The notes: a model not told the origin generated them from the sequence alone. DNA of 52,406 bases from Bacteroidota bacterium (GCA_029572965.1 JAKPQD010000033.1:1-52406), one strand, 5' to 3'. Shown: positions 1-8,400, counted from the first letter of the stretch. Made by a program: numbers and translations.

Positions 1-14
1 TCAGGCTACAAAAG

Positions 15-34
15 CCCCCCATTTTCATGGGGGG
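15..34. terminator. Strong GC hairpin near the left edge
   Basis: A perfect 8-bp inverted repeat (CCCCCCAT, loop TTTC, ATGGGGGG) stands alone near the left edge. No clear T-tract follows on either strand, so it may be a terminator of a gene outside the window or a repeat end. The rest of 1-206 holds no gene I can support. Confidence 0.35.
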
Positions 35-206
35 TAGGGTTTGTATGCCCCTAAAGGGACGAAATGGCATGTTTTAACCCTTCTTCGCCCTCAATACATT
101 TAATGAATAGCCAAATTTGAATCGAAAAACGGTAGAAAATCCTCTTAAACCTGTGTACCCTGACTCAAAATTGCATGGTACCGAAAATATTGAAAAGAAA
201 AAATAT

Positions 207-551
207 TTACTCGTTTAGTTCTAAGCATGTTTTATCAGCATTTTCTTCACTTTTAATAAAATCATGTATTATTTCAGAATTTGAAATAAGTAGTTTCTTT
301 ATTTCGTTAGTAGTAAGATTTCCTGTTCTTAGCCAAAATACTTTTAGATGACATCCGTTTATTAAGCTAATATCATAATAATCGGAATCGAAAGTTACAA
401 TAACGTAATTTTCTTTTCTTGCATATTGCCAAATATCAATATCTTCTGTATCATTTAATCCTACTTGACTTACATGTTTTGATTCAGGAAACTTATCAAT
501 TAATTTATTGACAATTCTATAAGAAATATTTTGGTCAAATAGTAGTTTCAT
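207..551 (-). CDS. DUF5615 PIN-like toxin-type protein
   Basis: A 114-residue protein resembling the DUF5615 (Mut7-C-like, PIN-fold) family, usually the ribonuclease-like partner in type II toxin-antitoxin pairs. The sequence opens with MKLLFDQNIS, the family's N-terminal acidic site (Asp6), followed by an acidic pair near DTEDIDIW and a VTFDSDY motif (residues about 52-58) that would complete an acidic metal site. Its ATG overlaps the stop of the upstream DUF433 gene by one base (TAATG), so the two are almost certainly translationally coupled. Toxicity and RNase activity are inferred from family and context only. Confidence 0.8.
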   Translation of the reverse strand: MKLLFDQNISYRIVNKLIDKFPESKHVSQVGLNDTEDIDIWQYARKENYVIVTFDSDYYDISLINGCHLKVFWLRTGNLTTNEIKKLLISNSEIIHDFIKSEENADKTCLELNE

Positions 552-772
552 TATGCATACTGCAATTTATGTTCTCTGTCAGCTGCAAAAGCCAAACATG
601 CTTGTATGTCTTCATTTGTTAACTCTGGGAAATCCTCAATTATTTCTTCATTTGTCATGCCTGCAGCTAACCATCCCAAAACATCATAAACTGTTATTCT
701 TGTTTCACGAACACAAGGTTTTCCAAATCTTTTATTTGGATTCCTTTTTATTATTGAGTGATAGTTTATCAT
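551..772 (-). CDS. DUF433 antitoxin-like protein
   Basis: A 73-residue DUF433 (VapB45-like) protein. Family marks include the KRFGKPCVRETRITVYDVL segment (G-x-P-x-x-x-x-T-R-I-x-V), a small winged-helix/HTH fold, and the closing EDFPELTNEDIQACLAFA helix. Proteins of this kind pair with DUF5615 and act as antitoxin and probable DNA-binding autorepressor. It is the first gene of a two-gene unit, with its stop overlapping the toxin-type gene's start. The 278 bases upstream before the GH43 gene hold no further gene, so promoter and operator of the pair should lie just above 772. Confidence 0.82.
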   Translation of the reverse strand: MINYHSIIKRNPNKRFGKPCVRETRITVYDVLGWLAAGMTNEEIIEDFPELTNEDIQACLAFAADREHKLQYA

Positions 773-990
773 ATCATCTAAATTTTATTTATCAAATATA
801 ATCTATTTTTTATGCTTATAAAAGTCGAAAGTACTACTCTGAGATGCGAGAGCTCATGTGGCCTAACTATTATCTATCCATCATAATCATGGGTATTTCT
901 TGATTATCAAAGGTAGTGGATAAGGGGTAATAACCCCAACAAAATCATATAGTTTGGCAAAATTTTGGCCCCTGATACTTAATAAACAAA

Positions 991-1031
991 GAATAAAAAA
1001 AGGCGCAGATGATGGTTAACCCGGCGCCTTT
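991..1031 (-). terminator. Rho-independent terminator of the GH43 gene
   Basis: Inverted repeat AAAGGCGC (999-1006) / GCGCCTTT (1024-1031), about 17-base loop. Read on the minus strand the stem is followed by a T-rich run (complement of 991-1000). It lies 20 bases past the GH43 stop. Confidence 0.7.
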
Positions 1032-1050
1032 CTTGCTGAAGGATATATTT

Positions 1051-2502
1051 TTAGTGAGCTTTAAAGTTCCATTTTGAATTGTCGCTATCCATATCAAACG
1101 GGGCAAGTGTGGGAGTGCTGTCGCCCGAAGATACCAATGCTAACTTTCGGTTTGAATTGGGCACAACCTTTGGCATTATACGGTATGTGCCATCGGTCAG
1201 CTGGTCGATGCGCCACAATTGCTCAGGGGCACCTGTAAATTGGGGGACAGTAGTTACTTCAGCATCAGCTGTTGCTGCCAAAGCACGGTTGGTGCCTGCA
1301 ATTACTATTTTGTAATATGGGCCTCCTAAATATCCGCTTGAGTCGGGGGCTGACGTAATTGTCCATTTCTGATGGGGGCGGGCCATGTAATCTCCTATTC
1401 TGACCCCAATGTTTCCGGTTGGCCAGGTATTAATAACATCTGCCAGTTGCTGTGATGGGACAGGCTTTACAGGTTCGTTGGGGTTGCGCCTCCAGCCGTG
1501 GGCTACGGGCATTCGCACAAAGTCAACTATCAATTCAAGGGCATATCCTCTTCTCTCCGATTCAATTTCGTAAGTTCCTTCTTTGATGTTTTCGCCGGCA
1601 ACGGGCCATCCATTTTTCCACAGTAAAGGACGAATTGCTAATACGCTGAGGCCGCCGCGGTCCAAGTCTGCTTCGTAATGGCAAGACATTTTTTCAACGC
1701 CATTTTCAACAATAAAACGCCCGAAATGCCCCGGGCCGTTAACTCTCTCACCGGCGGCAACAACCATCTTGCCCCCGCCTTTTAGCATATCGCGTCCCAT
1801 GTTGTCAAGATAGGGGCCGGTTACTTTTTTTGAACGCCCAACTACAATATTGTAGGTTGAGTTTGCCCCGTCGCAACAGGTACCGTGTGTGCCAAACAAA
1901 TAATACCATCCATCGTGGTATTCCAGGTCGGTAGCTTCGCAGTCTATGGCTATATCTATTGCTTTATTGCCTTCTATGCGTTTGCCGGTTTTGGGGTCGA
2001 GTTCTACTAAACGAATGAACCCAAAATAAGTGCCGTACGAACACCACAAACGGCCATCGGTAGGATCGAGAAGCAGCCCCGGATCAATGGCATCACAATC
2101 TTCCATGCCTTCAGATGTAGCAACAACAATGGGTTCGGTAAATTTGAAATCGGGCGATTTTGGATCAAGTGTTTTGTTCCACATGGTATTAATTTTGCCA
2201 TTATGCCCGCCGCCCAAGCCTCCGCCAGTTGAGCCGTAAGCAATGAGGTAGCGGTCGCCAATTTTTATTGCATCAGGGGCAGCGCCACCACCAGGCCTTT
2301 CGGCCCCGCTATTCCATGTCCAACCATCTTCAGATATTAATCCGCCTCCTCCGGTACCAAATGTGTAATACTTTCCATCACATTCCATGATGGTAGACGG
2401 GTCGTGTATAAATGTTTTCCCTATTTGCGCCATAAGTGTTGTGCTTACCAACATGAACAACAGGGCTGTTGTGCCCATTACTGTATTTTTTATCTTTATC
2501 AT
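1051..2502 (-). CDS. Secreted GH43-family glycosidase with ricin-like C-terminal domain
   Basis: A 483-residue secreted enzyme with an N-terminal signal peptide (about residues 1-25, ending in LMAQ). The catalytic part fits a five-bladed GH43 propeller: HDPS gives Asp34 as probable general base, AIDPGLL gives Asp140 as the pKa-tuning Asp, and CEATDL gives Glu189 as probable acid. These are the three acidic residues expected in arabinan-endo-1,5-alpha-arabinanase/arabinofuranosidase/xylosidase members. Residues from about 350 look like a beta-trefoil (ricin/CBM13 type), with QxW-like marks HQKW, EQLW and NSKW. The likely substrate is arabinan or arabinoxylan, but GH43 specificity cannot be read by eye. 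It lies 32 bases downstream of another secreted protein and probably shares its transcript. Confidence 0.85.
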   Translation of the reverse strand: MIKIKNTVMGTTALLFMLVSTTLMAQIGKTFIHDPSTIMECDGKYYTFGTGGGGLISEDGWTWNSGAERPGGGAAPDAIKIGDRYLIAYGSTGGGLGGGHNGKINTMWNKTLDPKSPDFKFTEPIVVATSEGMEDCDAIDPGLLLDPTDGRLWCSYGTYFGFIRLVELDPKTGKRIEGNKAIDIAIDCEATDLEYHDGWYYLFGTHGTCCDGANSTYNIVVGRSKKVTGPYLDNMGRDMLKGGGKMVVAAGERVNGPGHFGRFIVENGVEKMSCHYEADLDRGGLSVLAIRPLLWKNGWPVAGENIKEGTYEIESERRGYALELIVDFVRMPVAHGWRRNPNEPVKPVPSQQLADVINTWPTGNIGVRIGDYMARPHQKWTITSAPDSSGYLGGPYYKIVIAGTNRALAATADAEVTTVPQFTGAPEQLWRIDQLTDGTYRIMPKVVPNSNRKLALVSSGDSTPTLAPFDMDSDNSKWNFKAH

Positions 2503-2534
2503 AATATCAAATTTCTAAATTATAGACATTTGTT

Positions 2535-3269
2535 TTACTCAAGGGTAATCGTGATATTTTTTACCGGCTGGCCATTTTCATCAAGAAAGCGAACGCAGAA
2601 ATCGCTCATCCCCGGGCCATTGATAACAACGCCACGGATAATGTTTTTCCCTTTGTTGAGTGTGATGCGGTTAGATGTGCCATCGTCCATCACCATTCGT
2701 CTGTCGCCCGAAAGCAACAGGGCCTCTTTTCCGTTTACCCACCACATAGAAGCAGAGTTTGATCCAACGGCCAGCCTTACATTTTTCATTTCATCAGGGC
2801 AGTTAACAACGGTTACAGCCCAAAACATCACACCGTATATAGGTTTTTTTAACCCAAAAGCAAAACGGAATAATTTCACGTTCCAAAGTTTGCTATCTAA
2901 TGCATGCCAGGCCAACTCTTTGCCGGCCACTTTTACTTTTTGGCCGTCTTTGGGGAGTATGGTAAACTGGTTTTGGAAATACAAGGTGTCAAAAGTTTTT
3001 CGCAGGTAGCTGTCGGTAAAAATGGTATTACTGCGGATTGGCATGCTAATGGGTTCGAGGAGGAGCCAACGTTGGATAAAGCCATCTGCATCCGGGGCCA
3101 TTTTTGTTTTAGAAGCCGGGTTAAAGTATCCCGAAATTGTTCTTCCTGTGGTATCGGTTAAAGCCGGGTCGTCCATTTGACGCCCTGCAGGGCCGGTCTG
3201 GGCATGTAAGTTTATGCTTGCTATAATTACAAAGCCCGCTACCAAAAAAGTTTTGTGTTTGATGTTCAT
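2535..3269 (-). CDS. Secreted beta-sandwich-like protein of unknown function beside GH43
   Basis: A 244-residue protein with a signal peptide (about residues 1-23, ending in LHAQ). Residues about 63-71 (GFIQRWLLLEPI) resemble the W-L-x-L-G-P-F opening of galactose-binding-like beta-sandwich domains found in many Bacteroidota carbohydrate-degrading proteins. The middle has the pattern SMWWVNGKEAL and the end GKNIIRGVVIN, also typical of such jelly-roll modules (V-N-G-x-x then K-G-x-N). No catalytic site is visible. I infer a carbohydrate-binding or accessory role next to the GH43; it resembles the N-terminal module of some acetylxylan-esterase-like proteins without an esterase domain. Confidence 0.6.
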   Translation of the reverse strand: MNIKHKTFLVAGFVIIASINLHAQTGPAGRQMDDPALTDTTGRTISGYFNPASKTKMAPDADGFIQRWLLLEPISMPIRSNTIFTDSYLRKTFDTLYFQNQFTILPKDGQKVKVAGKELAWHALDSKLWNVKLFRFAFGLKKPIYGVMFWAVTVVNCPDEMKNVRLAVGSNSASMWWVNGKEALLLSGDRRMVMDDGTSNRITLNKGKNIIRGVVINGPGMSDFCVRFLDENGQPVKNITITLE

Positions 3270-3534
3270 AGTGTATTATGCCGAGTTTATGTTGTTAGTA
3301 AAAGAATCAAAAAAAAATTCCTTTGCCTGCAATACTACGAAAAAAAATGAAAAAAGCACTGCAAAGCTCATGAACATTCTGTTTGAGGGGGGCAAAAGTC
3401 TGTTTTTTGACAATAAATTAACATTTACAAGCTGGCCGTTAACTTTATCTGTAAGCAAGCTATGCTTTACCAACCATAGCTGGCAGCATGATAGTTATAG
3501 TTGTTAAAGGGTTATTACAATGTTTTGCAATTTA

Positions 3535-4266
3535 TTAATCGCGTTTACTGGTATCTGCCTCCGGGGTATTGTTAGTGCTTGTATCGGCAAGGGCATTAAA
3601 TTCTTTAAGTTTGGCAAAAACAGCTTCTATAAGTTGGTATTCGGTTGCTTTGAGCAGATATTCGTCGCTAAAGTGGCAATAAAGGACAAATTTAGTGAGC
3701 TTTTGTCCCTGTAAGCCTGTCCAACGTTGGACGTTTTGTGTATTATATTTTCGGTTTATTTCTTTTTGTTTTGGTTCATATTTTTTTAAGTCAGCATACT
3801 TTTGTTCAGCCTGTCCGTGTTTATTGAATTTTTTGTAAAAGAATGAAACAGGGCCATCCATAATAACTACAACCCTGTCAGAATAGTATGGGTTCAAAGC
3901 TTGCACAGTGAGGTATTTTGAGCCCGTCAGCCCCAATTCAGGGACCTTATCATCAACCTTTAGTGCCAGAAACTTTCTTTTAAAATCGCTATAACTACCA
4001 AACAACCGATACAACCTTTGATATTCTTCAGATTTATTTTTAACCGAGTCGGGGATATCACAATACATTGCCGAGTCGGTCAAGGTGTTAAAGTTGAGCT
4101 TGTAACCAGGATAGTTGTTATTGTTAAATGCCGGGCCAAGTATGCTGTTTAGCGCATTTTTGTCCAGTTTCAAAGGCATATCTGACATTTCCCGTTTATT
4201 CGTCTCCTGACCACGGATAACGGGGACAAAAACAGCCAAACACAGAAGTAAAAAGAAAAGTTTCAT
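3535..4266 (-). CDS. Secreted protein of unknown function
   Basis: A 243-residue protein with a clear signal peptide (MKLFFLLLCLAVFVPVIRGQ). The body is mixed alpha/beta, rich in Lys and Tyr, with a charged segment KKFNKHGQAEQKYADLKKYE around residues 145-165 and a polar C-terminal tail (NNTPEADTSKRD). No recognised catalytic motif, lipobox or repeat. It stands alone with 265 bases on the downstream side and a repeat-filled gap upstream. I do not recognise the family and infer only export to the periplasm or beyond. Confidence 0.6.
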   Translation of the reverse strand: MKLFFLLLCLAVFVPVIRGQETNKREMSDMPLKLDKNALNSILGPAFNNNNYPGYKLNFNTLTDSAMYCDIPDSVKNKSEEYQRLYRLFGSYSDFKRKFLALKVDDKVPELGLTGSKYLTVQALNPYYSDRVVVIMDGPVSFFYKKFNKHGQAEQKYADLKKYEPKQKEINRKYNTQNVQRWTGLQGQKLTKFVLYCHFSDEYLLKATEYQLIEAVFAKLKEFNALADTSTNNTPEADTSKRD

Positions 4267-4322
4267 AGTTGGGCAAAGCTAAGCTTTAAGGCTTAATTAA
4301 AAGTGTTAATTTTTTTGAAAAG

Positions 4323-4538
4323 AAGGTAGGATGAACCCCGAAGGGCTCTCCGGATGAATTTTTATCCTTGTTTGTGTTTAACGAATCATGCTCGTTTCAT
4401 CATATTTATTTTTTAGTGGGATGATAGCTTGTCCCGTCAAAGACGGGACAACACCCACAAATAAATACCATCGTGCTTATTCACTTCGTTCATGAGGGCG
4501 CTTCGCTTAGTTGCGTTCGCAAAAACATGGGTGTTTCA
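4323..4538 (-). repeat. Composite repeat B/C, copy 1 (most complete)
   Basis: Read on the minus strand it runs TGAAACACCCATG..., then GGGTGTTGTCCCGTC-TTTGACGGGACAAGCTATCAT (B part, ending about 4410), then ATGATGAAACGAGCATGATT...AAACAC...CAAGGAT...GAGCCC...GGGGT...ACCTT (C part, to 4323). The B part recurs at 41270-41375 and partly at 24737-24790. The end of B plus C recurs at 44715-44857. CCCGTC/GACGGG forms an internal palindrome. Confidence 0.7.
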
Positions 4539-4644
4539 ATAAATCTAAATTAAGTGTCTTTGTGGGGTAACGAGAGTTTGATATAAGAATTACATTGTCA
4601 ATTATTTAATAAAAAACAATAAATACATTATTTAACTTTTAGCC

Positions 4645-4711
4645 ACTTTATGGCAAGCCTTAAATTTTTGAAACATTTGTTTCAGGGCAAAAGTTTGTAA
4701 TGCCTGTAAAT
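4645..4711 (+). repeat. Family A palindromic repeat, copy 1
   Basis: Core shared with 5684-5745, 16988-17054 and 46788-46853: GGCAAGCCTTAAATTTTTG, a hairpin arm, TTCAGG loop, GCAAAAGTTTG, then AATGCCTGTAAAT. The left arm here carries two changes (AAACATTTGT). Outer sequence at 4571 (GAGTTTGATATAAGAA) is the inverse complement of sequence just right of copy 3 (17073-17088), suggesting terminal arms beyond the core. Confidence 0.75.
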
Positions 4712-4835
4712 ATCAATTACCTGAGTTCTTTTTATGCCAGACTCGTTAAAATACTTACTGCTATTGGTTTTAAGCCAAGTATGTGGTTGCTTGTACCCTT
4801 CGATAAAGCTTTTGCTTGATGAATTGCGAAAATTC

Positions 4836-5546
4836 TTAATAATTACTTGTGCTCCGGAATACTTCACCTTTAGGTTTATAAGAATTGAAAAGCGCAATGG
4901 CTGCTACGTTGTAAGCAAGCAAACTGGCCCTCAATTTGGTCAGGTCCTGGTGAAGTTTAAAATATGGGGCCTCATATCTTCTTCTGGCATCATCAAGGGC
5001 ATACCTGTATGTGATATAAGACTTACTGTTTAATATATCGTTCAGCATCCTGCGGTCGCGGTTCCAATCATCGGTCACGCCATTTTTTACAACATAAAAG
5101 TCGTACCATTCGGCGCTTTCATTCTTCAGGTTCATTTCAAAGGTATCTTTAGCCGCCTTTTTATCACTTTCATATTTTGCATCATCTAACATTGTTTTGG
5201 GCACGTTGTTGTACTTAATGATGTCATCGTTCAGGATAGCCCTCATGGCCCTGACCCCATTTTCCATGAGCAAGTCAAAATCGTACCGTGATATTTTGGG
5301 ATCGTAAGCCATATTGACAATCTCCTCAGGCGTGAACACGTTTTTCAAAGCTGTTTCCAAGCCTTTTTGTATTTCTTTAGGCTGCAATTTGGTATGGTTT
5401 ACAAAGTTGAAAATAACGCTCCGATGCTTTAAAATACTAATAACTAATGAATCACGGGTAAGCTTTTTTATAGAATCCTGCTGTGATACTGCAGGTGTAA
5501 AAATCATACAAAAGACAACACTGGCAATAAGTAGAGTTTTATTCAT
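4836..5546 (-). CDS. Secreted alpha-helical protein of unknown function
   Basis: A 236-residue protein with a signal peptide (MNKTLLIASVVFCMIFTPAVSQ, cleavage near residue 21). The rest is predicted almost wholly helical and strongly charged (KTMLDDAKYESDKKAAKDTFE; YALDDARRRYEAPYFKLHQDL), with no lipobox, no transmembrane segment after the signal, and no recognised catalytic pattern. It is bracketed by two same-orientation copies of family A repeat (4645-4711 downstream, 5684-5745 upstream) and has no close operon partner. Function unknown; I infer a periplasmic protein. Confidence 0.6.
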   Translation of the reverse strand: MNKTLLIASVVFCMIFTPAVSQQDSIKKLTRDSLVISILKHRSVIFNFVNHTKLQPKEIQKGLETALKNVFTPEEIVNMAYDPKISRYDFDLLMENGVRAMRAILNDDIIKYNNVPKTMLDDAKYESDKKAAKDTFEMNLKNESAEWYDFYVVKNGVTDDWNRDRRMLNDILNSKSYITYRYALDDARRRYEAPYFKLHQDLTKLRASLLAYNVAAIALFNSYKPKGEVFRSTSNY

Positions 5547-5683
5547 AAAAGTTTATTTTAGGGCAAAAGTGTTTTTATAATAGTTTTTGTATTGTTTAGT
5601 TTATTCAAATTTTTAAAAATAAAGGTTTTAAAAATTTTAACCTAAAAAATAAAGTTCAAATTTAGTTAAAAGCTTTTTTAGCC

Positions 5684-5745
5684 AGTTTACGTCAAGCCTT
5701 AAACTTTTAAATTTTTTGCTTCAGGGCAAAATCCAACCAGGCCAG
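5684..5745 (+). repeat. Family A palindromic repeat, copy 2 (degenerate)
   Basis: Matches the family A core through GTCAAGCCTTAAA...TTTTTTGCTTCAGGGCAAAA and then diverges (ATCCAACCAGGCC). It sits 18 bases past the stop of the SGNH esterase. A separate A/T-rich inverted repeat (AGGTTTTAAAA / TTTTAACCT) lies nearby at about 5624-5644. Confidence 0.6.
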
Positions 5746-5763
5746 GTAATGAGCTGTAACAAT

Positions 5764-6999
5764 TTATTCAAAAAGCTTCAAATCAACAGCTATGCCCATT
5801 TTCTGATAGCCCTTTTCATTGGGGTGCAAGAAATCGCCCATGTGCAGGTCGGGTAAGAGGGTACTTATGTCTTCGGGGTTTTGCATGACTTTGTCAAAAT
5901 CAATGACAGCATCAAAATATTGGCCGGAGCGGATCCAATCATTGACCATTTTTCGGGCGGCTTCGCGGTATGAAGTATAGTAAAAAGACTTGTTTATTGG
6001 CAATATGGTAGCCCCAAACACTTTGATATTATTGGCATGGGCTTTTTCAATCATTTGTTTGTAAGCCGAGATAAGGTCGTTAGCAGTTTTTACAGCTGCA
6101 AGGCTATCAGGGGCCTGGCCTAAATCATTCACCCCTTCCAGGATGATGAGCCAGCGTACACCTTGCTGTCTTAAAATATCTCTTTCAAAACGGTCAACAG
6201 CAGCCGGGCCTAAACAGTTTTTGAGAACACAATTGCCGCCTATTCCAAGGTTAAGCACCCCTATTTGTTGTGTTTTGCTGTTTGCCAAAAGGCGTTCGGA
6301 GAGTACGTCCGGCCACCGGTTTTGTTTGTTTGTTACCGAGCCGCGTCCATCAGTAATCGAATTGCCCAATATAGCTACAGATGCAGCTGTTTTTGGGGCT
6401 TTTACATCAATACCGCTGATGATATACCAATGGTCTGTTTTTACAACCCCACTTGTATCGGTGGAAGAAACTTTGTTGCCGGCAAAAATATAAGATGTAG
6501 TGCGCGATCCTGGATGCCCTGTCAGGTCTTTCGATGTTTCTCCAAAGTAAATAGTTATAGCTACATCCATTCGGGGCTTTAAGTGAAATAAAACCTCATC
6601 TGATGCAATGGCAGTGCCGGGGTTTATAGCAACTTCAGCTTTACCATCAAAGCTCAATTCTTTGATGGTGCAGGTATCTATCAGCCCTTCTCCTTTTGAA
6701 ACAGCAATTTGTACCTTTTTCAGGGTAACAGCACTGTTGCCAAACTCGTTTGAGAATTTGAGTTTTAAACATTCGCCGCCTATTGAAACCCTTACTATTT
6801 GTCTGATGGTATTGTTATTAAGGCCCGGGGCCGGCGGCATATTTGCAGGCTCTACGAGCATAGGCGCTGTGCTCCATGTACCTACCCATTTTTCTGATTT
6901 TTTAGCAGGAGCCTTTGCGCCCACATTTGCAATACCTGTCAAAAAGATGACTAAAAGCAGACCACAAAATGAGGTATATTTTTTTCTTGAGTTTTTCAT
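5764..6999 (-). CDS. Secreted SGNH/GDSL-type esterase
   Basis: A 411-residue secreted hydrolase with signal peptide (about residues 1-28). The N-terminal part (about 36-195) is a beta-rich domain beginning WVGTWSTAP, typical of a large GDSL subgroup. The SGNH blocks follow: GNSITDG with nucleophile Ser214, NLGIGGN with the oxyanion Gly, EGVNDLG with Asn291, and DFLHPNEKG with Asp389 and His392. All four diagnostic residues are present; block I reads GNS rather than GDS, a known variant. It probably removes acyl groups from plant polysaccharides or oligosaccharides, consistent with the nearby GH43, but the substrate is not visible from sequence. Confidence 0.85.
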   Translation of the reverse strand: MKNSRKKYTSFCGLLLVIFLTGIANVGAKAPAKKSEKWVGTWSTAPMLVEPANMPPAPGLNNNTIRQIVRVSIGGECLKLKFSNEFGNSAVTLKKVQIAVSKGEGLIDTCTIKELSFDGKAEVAINPGTAIASDEVLFHLKPRMDVAITIYFGETSKDLTGHPGSRTTSYIFAGNKVSSTDTSGVVKTDHWYIISGIDVKAPKTAASVAILGNSITDGRGSVTNKQNRWPDVLSERLLANSKTQQIGVLNLGIGGNCVLKNCLGPAAVDRFERDILRQQGVRWLIILEGVNDLGQAPDSLAAVKTANDLISAYKQMIEKAHANNIKVFGATILPINKSFYYTSYREAARKMVNDWIRSGQYFDAVIDFDKVMQNPEDISTLLPDLHMGDFLHPNEKGYQKMGIAVDLKLFE

Positions 7000-7217
7000 A
7001 TTTTCTTAGTTTTTAGGGTGATAAAAGTAGTGATTATATTAAAAATAGTGAAGTATTAATTTGTGTTTTTAAGTAGGCATATTCAGTCTTTTTAGCCCAA
7101 GGGACAATTTGTTTTTAGTTTTATCCTTGCGAAAAAGAAAAGCAAAAAAACGTCTTAACTTTTTTTTAAGTTTTTCGTAAAAGACTTAGCGTAACACTAA
7201 CACTAACTATAATTAAG

Positions 7218-7589
7218 ATGGAAGATTTAATAATTGAAAAAGGGGCTAATACGCCTGCCATTACCTTCATGGCAAATGGCGTGTTGAGAATAGAAGGGAG
7301 GTCAATACCCGAGAATCCGGCAGCATTTTACGAAAAAGCCTTTGAATGGCTTAACGATTACAAAACAACGAACCCCAAAAAAATAGAGCTTCATGTTGAT
7401 TTAGAGTATTTCAATTCGAGTAGCAGTATTATTTTGATGAATATTTTCAAAACACTCAGGGGTATCTTAAACCACGGTGCAGATGTTCGTATTCACTGGC
7501 ACAATAGCGCTAACGACGAAGAGATGATAGAGTCTGGCCGCTATTACGAAAGTATTTTGAAAATGCCTTTCTTTTACGAAATGAATTAA
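7218..7589 (+). CDS. SiaC-family regulatory phosphoprotein (DUF1987), orphan
   Basis: A 123-residue single-domain protein of the DUF1987/SiaC family (STAS-like fold). Family marks: ALRIEGRSIPENP-type strand (here VLRIEGRSIPENPAAFYE, residues 22-39) and VDLEYFNSSSSIILMNIFK (60-78). In Pseudomonas, SiaC is phosphorylated in this segment by the SiaB kinase and, unphosphorylated, activates the diguanylate cyclase SiaD; here Ser67-Ser70 fill the position. No SiaA/B/D homologue is in the window. It is divergent from the SGNH esterase across 218 bases. A TATCCTTG box at 7122-7129 could be its -7 element. Its partners must lie elsewhere or differ. Confidence 0.85.
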   Translation: MEDLIIEKGANTPAITFMANGVLRIEGRSIPENPAAFYEKAFEWLNDYKTTNPKKIELHVDLEYFNSSSSIILMNIFKTLRGILNHGADVRIHWHNSANDEEMIESGRYYESILKMPFFYEMN

Positions 7590-7609
7590 AAGGAAATGCT
7601 GAACACAAC

Positions 7610-7664
7610 GACACGAAGGCACAAAGTAGTAATAATCAAATTTAATCCATTGGGTCTTCGTGTC
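7610..7664. terminator. Possible bidirectional terminator stem
   Basis: GACACGAAG (7610-7618) and CTTCGTGTC (7656-7664) form a perfect 9-bp inverted repeat with a 37-base loop, between convergent genes. The long loop makes this only a candidate. Confidence 0.4.
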
Positions 7665-7692
7665 TTTATTGTTTCACTTTTATTCAAGCAGA

Positions 7693-8400
7693 TTATTTCC
7701 CCATTGCTTTTTGCCTCAGGTCTTTTGGCAGTTTTTCAATAGCATAGCGGAAGGCAGTGCGGGGCATGGTTTCTTTTTTTGACATTACATAATCAAACAC
7801 GTCTATTGGGTGTTTGTGGCTGGCTGCTTTCAATAGCCAGCCATAGCCTTTTTGTACCATATCATCTTTGTCGGGCAGAAGTATATTGCATATTTCAAAA
7901 ATATCTTCGAGAAATAATCCTTTTTTGGCAGGAATAATAAGTGATACTGCAGCAGCCCGTCTTGTCCAGCGATTTTCTGAAACAGCCAATTTTTTCAAAT
8001 CTTTCAAAAATGACGGATACATTTCAATAAAAGCTCCCATGGTATGGTTACAGAAGGAATCGCACGAAGCCCAATTATATATGTAATTATCTATCCATCG
8101 TTTGAAAGTTTTGAAATCATCAGGCTCAAATGTTTTGCGGATGGCATAAGCCCAGTTGGCTGCAAAAAAAGTTTCTTCAAGATAGCCGGATTTCCAGAGC
8201 CCTTCGCACAACGCAAAAATCTCTTTTTTGGGGCGCTCTTTTATCTGTGGGGACAATGCTTTGCTCATTTTTGTAATGACAGAAGCCCGAATGCCGTAAC
8301 ATTTAATTTCTTCTTTGAAAAAACGCCGGCTTATGGCCTGGAATGTTTCATCTTTTTTTGAGTGTAGATCGTTTCGGAGGTTTTGCAAAAAATTTTCCAT
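7693..8400 (-). CDS. DNA alkylation repair protein, AlkD-like (HEAT-like repeats)
   Basis: A 235-residue all-helical protein fitting the AlkD/ALK family (HEAT-like repeat DNA glycosylases removing bulky or cationic N3/N7-alkyl purines). The N-terminus (FQAISRRFFKEEIKCYGIRASVI) matches the family's G-V-x-x-P/R-x-x-L helix pair. The centre (WIDNYIYNWASCDSFCNHTMGAF) matches the conserved ..NWD.vD..c.. region that places Trp and Asp in the lesion-binding cleft; here the first Asp is Ala (NWAS) and the second is kept (CDSF). The later part carries RRAAAVSLI and DMVQKGYGWLLK. Probably follows the aldo/keto reductase on one transcript (52-base gap). Confidence 0.8.
   Translation of the reverse strand: MENFLQNLRNDLHSKKDETFQAISRRFFKEEIKCYGIRASVITKMSKALSPQIKERPKKEIFALCEGLWKSGYLEETFFAANWAYAIRKTFEPDDFKTFKRWIDNYIYNWASCDSFCNHTMGAFIEMYPSFLKDLKKLAVSENRWTRRAAAVSLIIPAKKGLFLEDIFEICNILLPDKDDMVQKGYGWLLKAASHKHPIDVFDYVMSKKETMPRTAFRYAIEKLPKDLRQKAMGK

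Larger units (their letters stand above)
4267..4835. other. Gene-free, repeat-filled interval
   Basis: 569 bases with no supportable gene. It holds one nearly complete composite B/C repeat (about 4323-4538) and a family A repeat core (4645-4711), the latter probably with outer arms from about 4566 to 4746. Confidence 0.7.

Noticed and set aside
2404-3009. 201-codon plus-strand open frame opposite the secreted beta-sandwich gene
   Set aside because: It lies antisense to a gene with a signal peptide and ordered hydrophobic pattern. Its own translation is low-complexity and Phe/Ser-rich with no recognisable motif.
4682-4897. Small minus-strand open frame (71 codons) at family A copy 1
   Set aside because: It runs through the repeat and into the secreted gene's 3' end out of frame, so it is a chance frame.
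4645-5745. Integron-like cassette idea (gene flanked by palindromic attC-like sites)
   Set aside because: The repeats lack the RYYYAAC/GTTRRRY core sites, occur elsewhere without cassettes, and no integrase is present.
6370-6390. GNS instead of GDS in the SGNH esterase as a dead active site
   Set aside because: Ser214, Asn291, Asp389 and His392 are all present, and Asn at that place is a known variant in active SGNH enzymes.
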